Assembly (NCBI GenBank): GCA_017407125.1
Contig: JAFQXE010000032.1
Span: forward strand, 1-39,341
From: Thermoguttaceae bacterium
Lineage (GTDB): Bacteria; Planctomycetota; Planctomycetia; Pirellulales; Thermoguttaceae
Length of the DNA stretch: 39,341 nt
Reading direction: 5' to 3'
Part shown: positions 19,012-32,100 of the stretch, one piece after another
Layout of the letters: the number at the start of each line of letters is the position of its first letter
How positions within the stretch are numbered: position 1 is the first letter of the stretch
Made by a program: the position numbers and the translations under genes
Notes under the pieces: model-generated
The model's database searches: none
Seen by the model: the letters and a program-made list of their open reading frames with translations, nothing else
Told to the model about the DNA's origin: nothing

Positions 19012-19085
19012 GATGTTATTTATGGAAAACAGGTTAAATCATTTTGATTGCTAACAATTTATTAATAAAATATCGATTATTGTAT

Positions 19086-19114
19086 ATTTTAACATAGAAT
19101 TCCGAAAACGTCAA
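19086..19114 (-). promoter_or_regulatory. Sigma70-type promoter of the 16558-19011 gene
   Basis: Minus strand: TTGACG (19109-19114), a 17-nt spacer, TAAAAT (19086-19091) preceded by TG. It lies 75 nt upstream of the start codon. Confidence 0.6.
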
Positions 19115-19183
19115 CAAAAATATTTAAAAAATTAAAAAAATGTATGCCAAATTAGCCTGAGTAAATTGCAGATATAGGATCTC

Positions 19184-19220
19184 AAAAAACAACGGGGAGT
19201 TTTTCGCTCCCCGCTGTTTT
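19184..19220 (-). terminator. Intrinsic terminator of the NfeD-SPFH operon
   Basis: On the minus strand ACAGCGGGGAG and CTCCCCGTTGT pair around a 7-nt loop (CGAAAAA), with one G-T pair, and are followed by six T. It lies just after the SPFH gene stop at 19253. Confidence 0.85.
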
Positions 19221-19252
19221 ACTCTAAGAGTTTATTTATAAAGGCTTTGCGA

Positions 19253-20185
19253 TTAGTTAAGCAGTTCCTTGACGGAAGCCGCCAGGCCGGCAAGACCCTG
19301 AATTTGGCTCGGGATGATGATCTTGGTCGCCTGACCGTCAGCCGCCTTCTGGAATGCTTCCAGGCTCTTGAGGGTAATAACCTGTTCAGACGGATTGGAT
19401 TCGTTGAGCAGTCTGATACCGTCTGCCAACGCTTTCTGAACCATCAGAATAGCTTGAGCCTGACCTTCCGCTTCGCGAATTTCCTTTTCTCGCTGCGCTT
19501 CAGCGCGGAGAATGACGGTTTGCTTTTCGGCTTCAGCGGTAAGAATTCGCGCCTGTTTTTCGCCTTCGGCAACAAGGATGTCGCTCTTCTTTTTACCTTC
19601 CGCCTGAAGAATGGCTTCACGGCGTTCTCGTTCCGCTCGCATCTGCTTTTCCATCGCTTCGCGAATCTGCTTCGGCGGTTCGATGTTTTTCAGTTCAACG
19701 CGGTTGACTTTGATGCCCCATCGGTCGGTGGCGCGGTCAAGCGTTTCCGTAATCTTGGAGTTGATGACGTCGCGAGAGGTAAGCGTCTGGTCAAGTTCCA
19801 TTTCGCCGATGATGTTACGCAGCGTTGTCGCCGACAGGTTTTCAATCGCCTTGTACGGATTCTCGACGCCGTATGTGTAAAGCTTTGAATCCGTTACAAC
19901 ACAGAACACGACCGTGTCGATCAAAATTGTAACGTTGTCTTTGGTAATTACCGGCTGAGGTTTGAAGTCGAAAACCTGCTCCTTGACCGAGACCTTTTTG
20001 GCAATCTGGTCAATAAACGGAATCAGCAGGTGAAGACCGGCTTTCCATGAAGCGCGGTACGTACCAAGACGTTCGATGACGAATTCGCTTGCCTGTGGGA
20101 CAATGCGAACGCAATACAGAATTGCGATAATCATCAATACCAGTATAAGAATCAATACTGTGTACAGTAATCCACTAGGATCCAT
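19253..20185 (-). CDS. SPFH/band 7 (stomatin-paraslipin type) membrane protein
   Basis: A 310-residue membrane-anchored SPFH protein. One N-terminal membrane segment (about 7-26, LYTVLILILVLMIIAILYC) leads into the SPFH domain (about 27-185), with the family stretches GLHLLIPFIDQI and AIENLSATTLRNIIGEMELD. A long charged coiled coil (about 190-260, ERREAILQAEGKKKSDILVA) and a short hydrophobic tail follow. It matches the QmcA/YbbK-type paraslipins, which assemble into large membrane cages that organise lipid domains and membrane proteases. The NfeD-like gene lies 87 nt upstream on the same strand, the usual stomatin/NfeD pairing. GGAGG lies 9 nt before the ATG. Confidence 0.92.
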   Translation of the reverse strand: MDPSGLLYTVLILILVLMIIAILYCVRIVPQASEFVIERLGTYRASWKAGLHLLIPFIDQIAKKVSVKEQVFDFKPQPVITKDNVTILIDTVVFCVVTDSKLYTYGVENPYKAIENLSATTLRNIIGEMELDQTLTSRDVINSKITETLDRATDRWGIKVNRVELKNIEPPKQIREAMEKQMRAERERREAILQAEGKKKSDILVAEGEKQARILTAEAEKQTVILRAEAQREKEIREAEGQAQAILMVQKALADGIRLLNESNPSEQVITLKSLEAFQKAADGQATKIIIPSQIQGLAGLAASVKELLN

Positions 20186-23100
20186 TTTAAATTCCTCCCA
20201 TACGTTAAAAGTGTTAGCTAAAATATCGAAAAATCGAAGAAAACGATGAGTTTTGAACGATTAATACCTGAACTACTTCGGTCTGACGAACAACGCTACG
20301 CCCTCAATTCTTTCAACAACTACAATCGTGTTTGCGGGAATGTTAGCGCCAGTTACGGACTTTGCCGACCACGATTGACCGTCCACTACCACTCTGCCTG
20401 ATCCGGTAATGACATTGAGTTCGGTTTCCGTCATTCCTTCGTGTCCAACCAGACTGTCGGTATTGGTAGGAGTGTAGTTGCTGTTGCGTTTTTTGACATA
20501 CGGAATCATAATAATTCCAATAATGCCTGACGTCAAAACGAAAATTGCAAACTGCCAAAGGAATGGAACGTTTAAATAGGCCGCGACAAACGAGGCAATT
20601 CCTCCAATGACAAACCAGAGGGATACCAGGGCAAACGTGTTAAGTTCCACAATCGCCGCCAAAACAGCAATTGTACCCCAGAGAATCATCTGCATTTGGA
20701 TTTCCGTCAAATTCCATAAAGTCAAGTCTGACATAATGCTATCCTTTCTTTGATAAATCCTTTGGCGTGAACGGTTTAATTCCTTAAAAGGAAACGGATT
20801 GTAAAACTTTTTTCGACCTGAAACGAACTTGAAAAAGAACTATTTCAACTCGAAAACACTTTTTTTCACTTTCCTTTATTAGTATTATACGAAATTGTAG
20901 CGCATAAATAACGCGAAAAATACGTTTTTTTGAAAAAATTTAAAAAATTTTTATTTTCCCCGGTTTATCACAGGATTATTATCCTGTCCATTGATATATT
21001 CTATATAGCGACGTCCCCTGATTTCCACTGAAATTATTTGTCCAGTGGAACCCAAACCGGCTTGTCCGGCAGAGCGTCGGCGGAAAACGTCTCAACGCCG
21101 TCAACGTAAACGCGAAGCCCCCTGCCCTTTCCGTAGCGCTCGCCGGTGGAATCGTACAGGATTGTTACGATGCGGCTGTGATACGGCAAGTTGTCCAGAC
21201 AGAAATACGGAACCGCCTTGTCCGTCAGCGGGAAGAGTTCAAACCCGTTTTCCAGCGACGGGCGCAGACCAATGAGCGAGTTGACGACAATATCGCAAAA
21301 CGTCGAGTGATTGTAGTCTTTGCCGCGTTCGTAACCGCCTTTGCCGGGTTTCCAGCCCCAATCCTTGAGCCGCGTTCTGGCAATCCAGTCCCCGGTCTGC
21401 GGGTTGATGTTTTCGTCGATCCACGGGACAGTCTTTCCGTCTTCCCGGACGCGGGTATGGGATCGGACGTAGCAGTCCAGCGTTTTGCGGAACGCCGACT
21501 GCAGCTCTTGCGTCTCGAGTCCGGCGGAGGCGTCGCGATTAATCAGATTCCCCAGAGCCGTGAGCGTCATACTGGTCAAATACGGCCAGCTCGGACCGTT
21601 CCACTGACATTCGTGGTTGGCGTACTCAATTTTGAATCCGGGATGACGCTGTTCCGCCGTCGTCGGCCCGTACGGCGCGAAAAAGCCCTGCGGATCCGTC
21701 AGCTGCGACCACGCGACGGTATACTCAGCCGGCGGGAGCGACGCGTTGTCTGCATACCACGGCGAGAACCCGTGCTGTTCCCGGACGTCTTTGAGCTGAA
21801 GCGGCTCGTCTGCCGACTTCGTTCTCGGCGCGACCTTATAGAATTGGGCGTCTTTATCCCACATTTTGCTGTTGACCCGTTCCCGCAGCTGGGCGGCTTC
21901 GTCCGCGTAACGCTTTGCGATTTCGTCTTGCCCAGACAGCTTGGCGATTCGGGAGATTGCCAGCGCGTCCATGTACATGTACGTATTGATCTGCGCTCGA
22001 TATCCGCTCCCGCCGATGGAACATTCCCCGCCGTCCAGACCGTCAATCTGCCAGAACAGCCCGTTGGGATCTAAACGCATCTTCTTCCATTCTTCGTAGT
22101 TGCTAATCAGATCCGGCAGGAGTTCTTTTGCCAGCGAGACGTCGCCGGTTGCCAGCGCGTACTGCCACAGAGAATCGGCAATCCAAAAGCTGTACGTCCG
22201 AACCGCGCCGCCTTTGCGAAGCCAAAAGACAGCGTAGTCGTTGAGAACACGGCGGTCTTTAATCCATCGCAGTTCCCGAAAATGATGCCCCGCCGCGCAG
22301 GATATCGCGTTTTCTTTTCCAGACCAGCCCACCTTCGGCAGGAATTCCGTTACCACAAAAGAGCCGTCCGCCGCGCGCTTGATATGCTTCCGAACCGTCC
22401 AGAAACGAAAATACCACGTCCGTTCGAGGTCTTTGTCGGGATAGTCCAGCAACGGCATGTTCGCCTTGAGGAAATCCCAGGCTTTGTCGTTAGGATAGAC
22501 GTTTTTAGTCAGCTCCTCGTCGTCGGAATTGAACTGGTCTATATAATGCTTGAAATCTTCCGCCTTGAGAACCGCGCCGTGCGAGTCCGATTCCGCCGCC
22601 GGTTCCGGGAACCCGAGGTCTTCCCCCTTGTGAATCGCCAGCCCGATCTGTTCTACGCCGCCGTTGCGTCCGTTGTACCACAAGCGCCACAGATCCGCCT
22701 GTTTGTCGTAAATGGCGAACGGCTTGTAACACGCGCTGGCGTCCCACGTTCCCGCGTCCGGACCGATAATCGGATTAGTCGGCAGCTCTTCCCAGCCCGT
22801 TACGCCGTCTTTGGAACGCGCAATCCCGATTCGCGCCAGATGTTCGTTTTCAAAACCAATATAGAACATATAGTACATGCCCTTATAGGGAAACACCTGA
22901 GCGGCGGTTACTTTATGCTGTTCCCATTTGACGTTTTTATTCGCCTTGAAAATTGGATTGTCGGGATGTTTCGTCCAATGGACGCCGTCCGGACTTGTCG
23001 CGTACCCCAGGGCGTTAGGCTCGTACTGCTCGCCGGCTGAATACCACATTTTGAACGTCTTTTCCGACTCGTCCCAAAGAACGTGAGGACACATTACCGC

Positions 23101-26100
23101 AACGCCTTCCCACGGCAGTTCAGAGACAAGAACCGGCTCGCTCTGAACCCGCGTCCAGTTGACGCCGTCCGGACTGACCGCGTACCCAATCTTCGACCCG
23201 ATGTTCCCTTTGAGCACCTGCCCGGTGTACCACATGTGATATTTGCCGTCTTTAAACACGACGCCAATCCGATTGACAATCCCTTCCCAACCGCCAGCAG
23301 GCGAGAGAACGATTTGCGGCTCAGACCAATGAATTCCGTCTTTGCTTTCCGTATACCCGATCGACTTTTGAGGACGCCAGGAAAACCACATCTTGAACGT
23401 AGCGCCTTCCTGCAGAACGCAGATGTCGAAACACGTTCCGAGCTGCCCGCCCAAAACCGGGTTGCCGGAATACTTCTCCCACCCGGTCGACGTCTCTGCC
23501 TGAACAGAACTCGGAAAGAACGCTGTCGCTATAAGCAACGCTGCAAACAAATGGAACTTAAACGAATTCATAATATAACCTTTCTGAATATTCGAGGACA
23601 ACGAAACAGACGCTTCTTGCATCTCTTGTACAGATTTTAACATAGCGAGAATCAAAAAGCAAGCGGTGAGACGGAGAATTGAATGAAAAGCGATAGGCGA
23701 GCCGGGGTGCGTAAGCCCCCGGAAAGCGACGGCTTGCCGTCGCTTAATGAAAGGCGGTAATGGAGTTCGCGAAGCGAACGGAATTACGCAGTTCGCCGAA
23801 GGCGAACCAAACGTTTGAAGCATGCATACCCAATCGACGAACGCTTGCGTCGTGGAGTGCGGCGGCTTGACGCCGCCTTGTCCAAAGACCCGCTAAAAAA
23901 CAACGACGCAGCCGAAAACGCTTCCGGGTCGCGGACGTAAGTCCGCAAAAGAAACCTCACGCGAAGTCCGCAAAGAACTGACAGGCGGTAATTGAGCTCT
24001 CTGTTCCTATCCCCACGTCTTTAGACGTGGGAGAGAAAAACAATTCAAAAATCGTAGCCCCCAGATTTATCTGGGGGACTAGGCAAACGTCCCTCCCCAA
24101 ACGCTTCCCTCCCTGTCCCCTCCTCGCCCCTAACGGGGCGAGGAGGGGACAGGAATTAGCGCGTTATATTATTCTTTTATGCCGTATTTAATCCCACGCC
24201 TAAAGGCGTGGGCTACGATTTTGATTATAAGTCGTTCCTCACAGCTAAAGCTATGAGGAACCCTCCCCCCCCATTTCCCTCTTGACCCACACCGCGAAAA
24301 AATATATAATTATTGTATTCAATTCAAAAGTTCACCGAGGATTATAATCATGACAACTCGAAATATCTCAGCGTTTGCCCTGTTGTTTACCGTTCTTTTT
24401 ATCGTCTGCGGAGCGAGAGCGGAACAGCCGGGCGCTAACCCGGAAGCGGAAGCCTTATACGAACGCGGCAACGACTATTTTCAGGGCGACAACGGAACGC
24501 CTGTAAACAAAGAGGAAGCGTTTAACTGCTGGAAGAAAGCGGCGGAAATGGGACACGCTCCGTCTCAACACAGGCTCGCATACTGCTATCATTTTGGCGA
24601 AGGGGTCGCTCAAGATTTGGAAAAAGCAATAGAATGGTGGCGCAAATCCGCAGAGCAGGGATATGTAAAAGCTCAGCACAATCTGGCTCTGTGTTATTCT
24701 AAGGGAATAGGCATTGCTCAAGATAGCGTAGAAGCCGTCAAATGGTTTCGTAAAGCAGCTGAACAGGGAGATGTAGATTCACAGCACAATCTTGCCGTAT
24801 GCTATCATACGGGCGAAGGCGTTGAAAAGAATTTGGAGGAAGCCGTAAAATGGATTCGCAAAGCGGCTGAACAAGGATATGCAGAATCACAATACAATCT
24901 TGGGGTTAGCTATTATGATGGTTTAGGCGTTACTCAAAATAAAGCCGAAGCCGTGAAATGGTACCGTAAAGCAGCTGAGCAAAACGTTCCAAAAGCTCAA
25001 TGCAACCTTGCCCTTTGTTTGTTTAGTGGCGAAGGCGTTACTCAAGATAAAGCTGAAGCCGTGAAATGGTATCGTAAAGCGGCGGAGCAGGGAAATGCTA
25101 AAGCGCAGAACAATCTTGGAGCTTGCTATTTTGCAGGCGAAGGGATTTCTCGGGATTTTTCAGAAGCCATAAAATGGTGTCGTAAAGCGGCAGAGCAGGG
25201 TTATGCAGGCGCTCAATACAGTCTTGGGTGTTGTTATTACAAGGGCTTAGGCGTTGAAAAAGACTATATGGAATCCGTGTTTTGGTTGCGACAAGCAGCT
25301 CAACAAGATTTTTCAGAAGCGCAATACGCTCTTGGGTATTTATATCAAGAAGGGTTAGGCGTGGTTAAAGACTATACGGAAGCCGTCAAATGGTTTCGAA
25401 AAGCGGCTGAACAAGGAAATATGAAAGCACAATTGGGTTTGGGCTTTTGTTATAAGCTGGGAGCAGGCGTTGAAAAGAACGATGAAGAAGCTGTAAAATG
25501 GTATCGCAGCGCAGCGGATCAGGGAAATGCTCAAGCTCAACACAATCTTGGCATTCATTATCTTGAAGGTTTAGGCATTGGTCAAGATAAAGTCGAAGCG
25601 GCAAAATGGTTTCGCAAAGCGGCTGAGCAGGGAGGCGCTGAATCACAAGGGAGCCTTGGCTTATGTTATTATATGGGCATAGGCGTTGATCAAGATTATT
25701 CCGAAGCCGTAAAATGGTTTCGCAAAGCGGCTGAGCAGGGAAACACGCAAGCTCAGTATAATCTTGGCTTTTGTTATATTAAGGGTTACGGCGTAACTCA
25801 AGATAAAGCAGAAGGCTTGAAATGGCTTCGCAAAGCGGCAGATCAGGGAGACGAAGACGCCAGTAACGCTATAAAAGCGTTTTACATAGACTAATCCAGT
25901 CCGTCTGTCGTTGTCTGTATCTTACATCTTGCAAACCGGGAGAGAACAAATATAATAATTGGTAGTTTTATAGAATTGCGTAATCCAACATAAAACAAGA
26001 AACCGAAATCATGACAACTCGAAATATCTCAGCGTTTGCCCTGTTGTTTGCCGTCCTTTTTATCGTCTGCGGAGCGAGAGCGGAACAGCTGGGCGCTAAC

Positions 26101-29100
26101 CCGGAAGCGGAAGCCTTATACGAACGCGGCAACGACTATTTTCAGGGCGACAACGGAACGCCCATAAACAAAGAGGAAGCGTTTAACTGCTGGAAGAAAG
26201 CGGCGGAAATGGGACACGCTCCGTCTCAACACAGGCTCGCATACTGCTATCATTTTGGCGAAGGGGTCGCTAAAGATTTGGATAAGTCAATAGAATGGTG
26301 GCGCAAATCCGCAGAGCAGGGATGCGTAAAAGCCCAGTTTAGTCTGGCTGCTCGCTATTATGTTGGCGCAGGAGTTGAAAAGAATTTGGAAGAAGCCGTC
26401 AAATGGTTTCGTAAAGCGGCTGAGCAAGGTCATGCAGGCGCTCAATGCAATCTTGGCTTTTGTTTGTTTAGTGGCAAAGGAGTTACTCAAGATAAAGCTG
26501 AAGCCGTGAAATGGTATCGTAAAGCGGCGGAGCAGGGTTGTGTAGAAGCGCAATACTGTCTTGGGCTTTATTATCAAGAGGGGTCGGGCGTTGGTCAAGA
26601 TAACGCCGAAGCTGTGAAAAGGTTTCGCAAAGCGGCAGAACATGGGCATGTCAAAGCGCAATACTGTCTGGCTCTTTGCTATTTAACAGGCAAAGGCGTT
26701 GCTCAGGATGACGCCGAGGCTGTGAGATGGTTTCGCAAAGCGGCTGAGCAGGGCGACCTGGAAGCGCAGCACAATCTTGGCGTGCTTTATTACAATGGCG
26801 TAGGCGTGGAAAAAGACTATACAGAAGCCTTGAAATGGCTTCGTAACGCCGCGGCGCAAGGAAGTGAAAAATCTGTTTTATTTATAAAGGAATTTTACGA
26901 AAACTAATCCAGACAGACAGCAGCTAACGGTTCAATGGAAAACTGAAATGCGTCAGCTTTGATACAGATTCTCGTAGGCGGAAACCATTGTTTCCAGATC
27001 GAACTTTTGGTGAATCGTCTCCCGGGCGTTGGAGACGATTTTTTCTTTTAGTCCCGGAATTTCCAGCAGATGAGTTGTCCAGCGGGCGAATCCGGGAATG
27101 TCGTTGGGGTCAACCAGAAAACCGTTTTCTTCGTGAGTAATGAATTCTTCAACGGCGGGAATTTGGGCGCTGACTGTCGGGACGCCTAACGCCATCGCTT
27201 CCAAAACGGCGTTGGGCTGTCCTTCGTACAAACTGCTTAGCCAGAGGACGTCTGCGGCGCGGAGAATCCGGGGAACGTCGCTGCGGGCGCCGAGGAAATG
27301 AACGTATTCTTCCGATTGGTACAGCTGCCGATACCGCATGAGCCGGTTTCTCTGCGGACCGTCGCCGATAATCAGCAGATGGGAGTCCGGGTGCATGCGG
27401 CGCATGACGTCCATTGACCAAATCGCCCATTTGAGCCGTTTTTGATGCCACAGTCGGGCGACGCAAGCGATTACAAACGCAGTCGGCTTTAGCCCGAATT
27501 CGCTCAGAATGTCCGCTCGGGATTCTCGCCCGGACTGGTCGATGAGTTTGTTGACGTCGACGCCGTTGGGAATGAAGACGTACCCGTCTTTCTCGAACGA
27601 TTTCGTATTGGTTGTAACAGCGGTCGAAAATCGATTGAGAACGGAGTCGATAAGTTTAAAGGGTTTTGATTTCCAAGGATTGAGACAGCGTTCGTTCCCG
27701 TAAATTTTAGGGACGCCGCAGAGTTTCGCCGCCGCTCTGCCGTAACAGTTGGGCGCAAAAAGCCACGTGTGCGCCACGTCCGGACGAATGTCAGAAATGA
27801 CGTCGCAGAGCCGAATAAACGCCAACGGATCGATCTTAAATCGTTTCCCAATGCAATGGACTTTCACGCCGCCGTCGAGAAGTTCGTCCGACAGCGGTTT
27901 GTTGTTATCTTGCAACTCGCAACTCGCCACTCGCAACTTTACTTGGTTTAGCAGCGCAACGTGGACGTCGTGTCCGCGGCGCGCCAACCCCAAAGACAGG
28001 TTGACGCATTGCCGTTCCGCTCCCCCGCGAGCCATGTTGGGAATAATCTGAAGAATCTTCATCGTTTGCGATTGCCGCTGGACGCAGCAGTTTAGGCGAT
28101 TACGCCAATTCTTCCAGTTTGGACGTTACTCTGTTTTTGGACTGCATTCCGGCTAAACGATCCTTGACTTCGCCGCCTTTGAAAAACAGAATGGCGGGAA
28201 CGCTGGAAATGCCGTACTTGGCGGCAAGCGCCTGGGCGTCGTCCACGTTGAGCTTGCAGACTTTAACGCCTGGACGCTGTTCGTCGGCAATCTGTTCGAC
28301 AACCGGAATGAGCATGCGGCACGGTCCGCACCAAGTCGCCCAGAAGTCAACCATGACGAGGTCTTGCGATTCCAAAACTTCGGACGCGAAATTCTCTTCG
28401 TTCAGTTCTATAATGTTTTCGGACATGAGAATAATTCCTTTTCTCGGGGAAAATTGTGGGGGTGAACCGCTGCCGGCTTAACGGCGCTGGCAGCGAATAA
28501 TTATCATTTATAATTATACGGCTAGAGAAAACCCTGTCAAGGGCAGGGGCGACGAATGAATGAAAGGCGGTAATGAAGTGAGCGAAGCGAACGGAATTAC
28601 GCATTCGCCGTCAGGCGAACTTAACGACGGGGGGCAAATTTGGGGTTTGCCTTCGGCAAACTGCGTAACTCCGCTCCCGATGGTCGCTTCGTTACCGCCT
28701 TCCATTTCTCCCTATTCCCTACTTGCTTTTTATCTCCGTTTTCGCTATAATCCACAATAGGAAAGTTCGTTAAACGTTAGCCAATTTTACAAGACCATGT
28801 ATATATTAGCGTTAGATCAAGGCACGACCAGTTCGCGCGCCATTGTTTTCGATTCCCGAGGGAAGATTGTTTCCTCCGCTCAGAAGGAGTTCACGCAGTA
28901 TTTTCCGCAGCCGGGCTGGGTGGAACACGACCCGATGGAGATTTGGGAGAGTCAGCTGGAAACGGCAAGACTGGCTCTGGAACGGGGAAACGTCAAGCCG
29001 GGCGACGAGCTGGCGATTGGAATTGCCAACCAGCGGGAAACGACTATCGTTTGGGATGCGGCGACCGGCAAGCCGATTTGTCCTGCTATCGTCTGGCAGG

Positions 29101-32100
29101 ATCGCCGGACAAGCGACTTGTGTGACAAGATTCGTCAGGACGGCGCGGCGGAAATGATTCGTCAGAAAACCGGGTTGATTCTCGACGCCTATTTTTCCGC
29201 CTCGAAAATTCGCTGGATTTTGGATAACGTCCCCGGCGCTCGCGACCGCGCCAATCGGGGCGGCGAGCTGCGATTCGGAACGGTCGACTCGTGGCTGATC
29301 TGGAATCTGACCGGCGGGCGGAAGCATGTAACAGACGTCTCGAACGCGTCTCGGACTCTGCTGTTTAATATTCATACGCTCTCCTGGGACGACGAACTGT
29401 TACAACTCTTTGACGTCCCGGCGTCCATGATGCCGGAGGTCTGCGATTCGTCTGGAGAATTGGGCGTTATGCAGAGTCCGGAAATCCCGTTTTCCGCCCC
29501 AATTTGCGGCGACGCCGGCGACCAGCAGGCGGCTCTGTTCGGTCAGCTGTGCCTTAAGCCGGGCATGGTCAAAACGACCTACGGCACCGGCTGCTTTTTA
29601 ATGGTCAATACGGGCGACGAGATCGTTCGGTCAGCGTCTAACCTGCTAACAACCGTTGCGTGGCGGCGAAACGGAAAGGTCTGTTACGCGCTGGAAGGAA
29701 GCGTCTTTGTTGGAGGCGCGGCTGTACAGTGGATTCGCGACGGCTTGAAGCTGGAATCCGTCCGGACGTCGGCGGATATCGAGCCGCTGGCGGCAACGGT
29801 TCCCGATACCGGCGGAGTTTACTTCGTCCCGGCGTTGACAGGGCTGGGCGCTCCGTGGTGGAATCCCAACGCCCGCGGCGGGATTCTGGGTATAACCCGC
29901 GGCACGACGACGGCGCATATCGCCCGCGCCGCTTTGGAGGGGATTGCGTTTCAGGTCAACGATTTAACTGAGGCGATTGAGTCGGACCTAACCGCCTTGG
30001 GCATGACAATCGACCAAATGCGCGTTGACGGCGGCGCGACGGCGGACGATCTGCTGATGCAGTTTCAGGCTGATCTGTACGGGAAAGAAATCGTCCGTCC
30101 GGCGGTTTTGGAATCGACTGCTTGCGGAGCCGCTTATTTGGCGGGATTGGGGGCCGGCGCGTGGAGTTCTGAAGAAGAACTCGCTCAAAACTGGACGGCG
30201 CAAAAAGTATTCAAACCGCAGATGAACCCGGATGAAGCGAAACGGAGAATTCAACAATGGAAAAAAGCCGTCCGCCGATGTCTGGACTGGGAGGAATAGT
30301 AATTCGGAATGCGGAATTAGGATGCGGAATTATTTTCTCTCAGCCTCTTGAAAAAATATTAGTTTTGATGTAAAATAGAGGCAGTAGGCAGTAGGCAATA
30401 GTTAGCTACTAGCTATTAGCTGCTAGTCATTAGCTTGGGTATTGGCGCTTCTCGGCGTTAATTGTTGGAGTTTGAATCTAAAATCACAAAGCTAGGAGCT
30501 AGAAGCTAGTAGCTAAAAGCTGACTTACAACTTACCACTATTATCATTGTTAACTAACCCAATTAATCCCAACTATGGAAAAACGCTGTTTAAAATGCGG
30601 CAAAATGTTTGAGATTCCCGAAGACGGGGAAACGAATCGTATTTCGTGCCCGAACTGCGGTTGTCAATTTAAACTCGTCGGCGGAACGCTCATTCGAGAA
30701 AAGCAGAATGTCGACCTCGGCATGCCGGAGGAAAATATCGAAAAGCGGGATTACGCCCCGATTACCGGCAAAAATAACGGTGAATTAGTCGACGACCAGC
30801 CCAGCGACGAGCAACCCAAACCGAGTACCGGACTTTTTGGCGCGATTAAAAAACTTTTTGGCGGCGAGTGAACGACTAGTACCTAGTGCATAGCGCTAGG
30901 ACGCAAGCGCCACTCGCAACTTTTAACTTACCACTAACCACTTACCACTTACCATATATCTTAAAGGAGCGCACATGTACAAGAACAGACTTTCCCGCCG
31001 TAATTTTCTTAAATCGTCAGCGGCAATTGCCGCGTTTGTTTCCGCCGGATCTTTGGCGTATTCGGAATCCCCGGAAGTCTTTAACAACGCGCCGGTCAGC
31101 CCTCTGAAAATTCCCGGCTGGCGCCGCGGACACCTTCATCAGCACTCGTTCTGGTCTGACGGCTCTGCAACTTTGGAAGAGGCGTGCTCTCTCTATCGAG
31201 ACGCCGGGTACGAATTCGTCGTTCCCTCTGATCACGGCAGATTCCAGGCGGATACCGACAAATGGTTTACTCCGGAAGGTCCGAAAAGAGCGGCTTACGA
31301 ACGCGGTCAGAGTCGTTACCATTTCCCCATGCAGACGAAGGAAGAAGGCGGCAAGCTTCAGCTTCGAATGAGAAACTTCGACGAACTGTCCGCGCTGCTC
31401 AATCAGGAAGACCGGTTCCTGCTCATTCCGGGGCACGAACTGACAACCCACGGCGCCGACGGCGTCCAGGTTCACTCCAATCTGATTAACTCCCGGGCGG
31501 AAGTAACGCAGGAACTTGTCGACAAGCTGGAAGGTCAGGCGCCGGCGATGTACATGAGCCGAAGAATCGAAGGTGACAAAATGTCGCCCCATTGTTCCGG
31601 GTACGAATCGGTCAGTTGGTCTTTGCGAGCGATTAAAGAGATGATCGGCGATACGCCCAAAGACGAAGTCTTTTTCCAGTTTAACCACCCGGACTGGATT
31701 TGGTACGACGTTCAGCCGGAATGGCTTTGCGAACAGCCGGAAATTCGATTCTTTGAACTTATCAACTGCGGTCCGAATTTCCCGGGGCGTCCGGACTTCT
31801 GGACAACGGAAAAGTTCTGGGACACCATCAATGCGTTCCGCGCTGACAAAAATCAGCCGTTGATCATGGGAACTGCGACAGACGACACGCATAATTACCA
31901 GCGTTTCTACGACGATTTTGACACCGCCGCCGGCGGCTCAGTTATGGTTCGCTGTGAAACGCTCGACGCTGTCGATTTGATGAAGGCTCTCAACCGCGGC
32001 GACTTCTATGCGGCTGTCGGCGTTTGGCTCAACGACGTTCAATTCGATAAATCGACCGGTACGCTGGCGGTTGACGTCCACGCGGAAAAAGACGTCAATT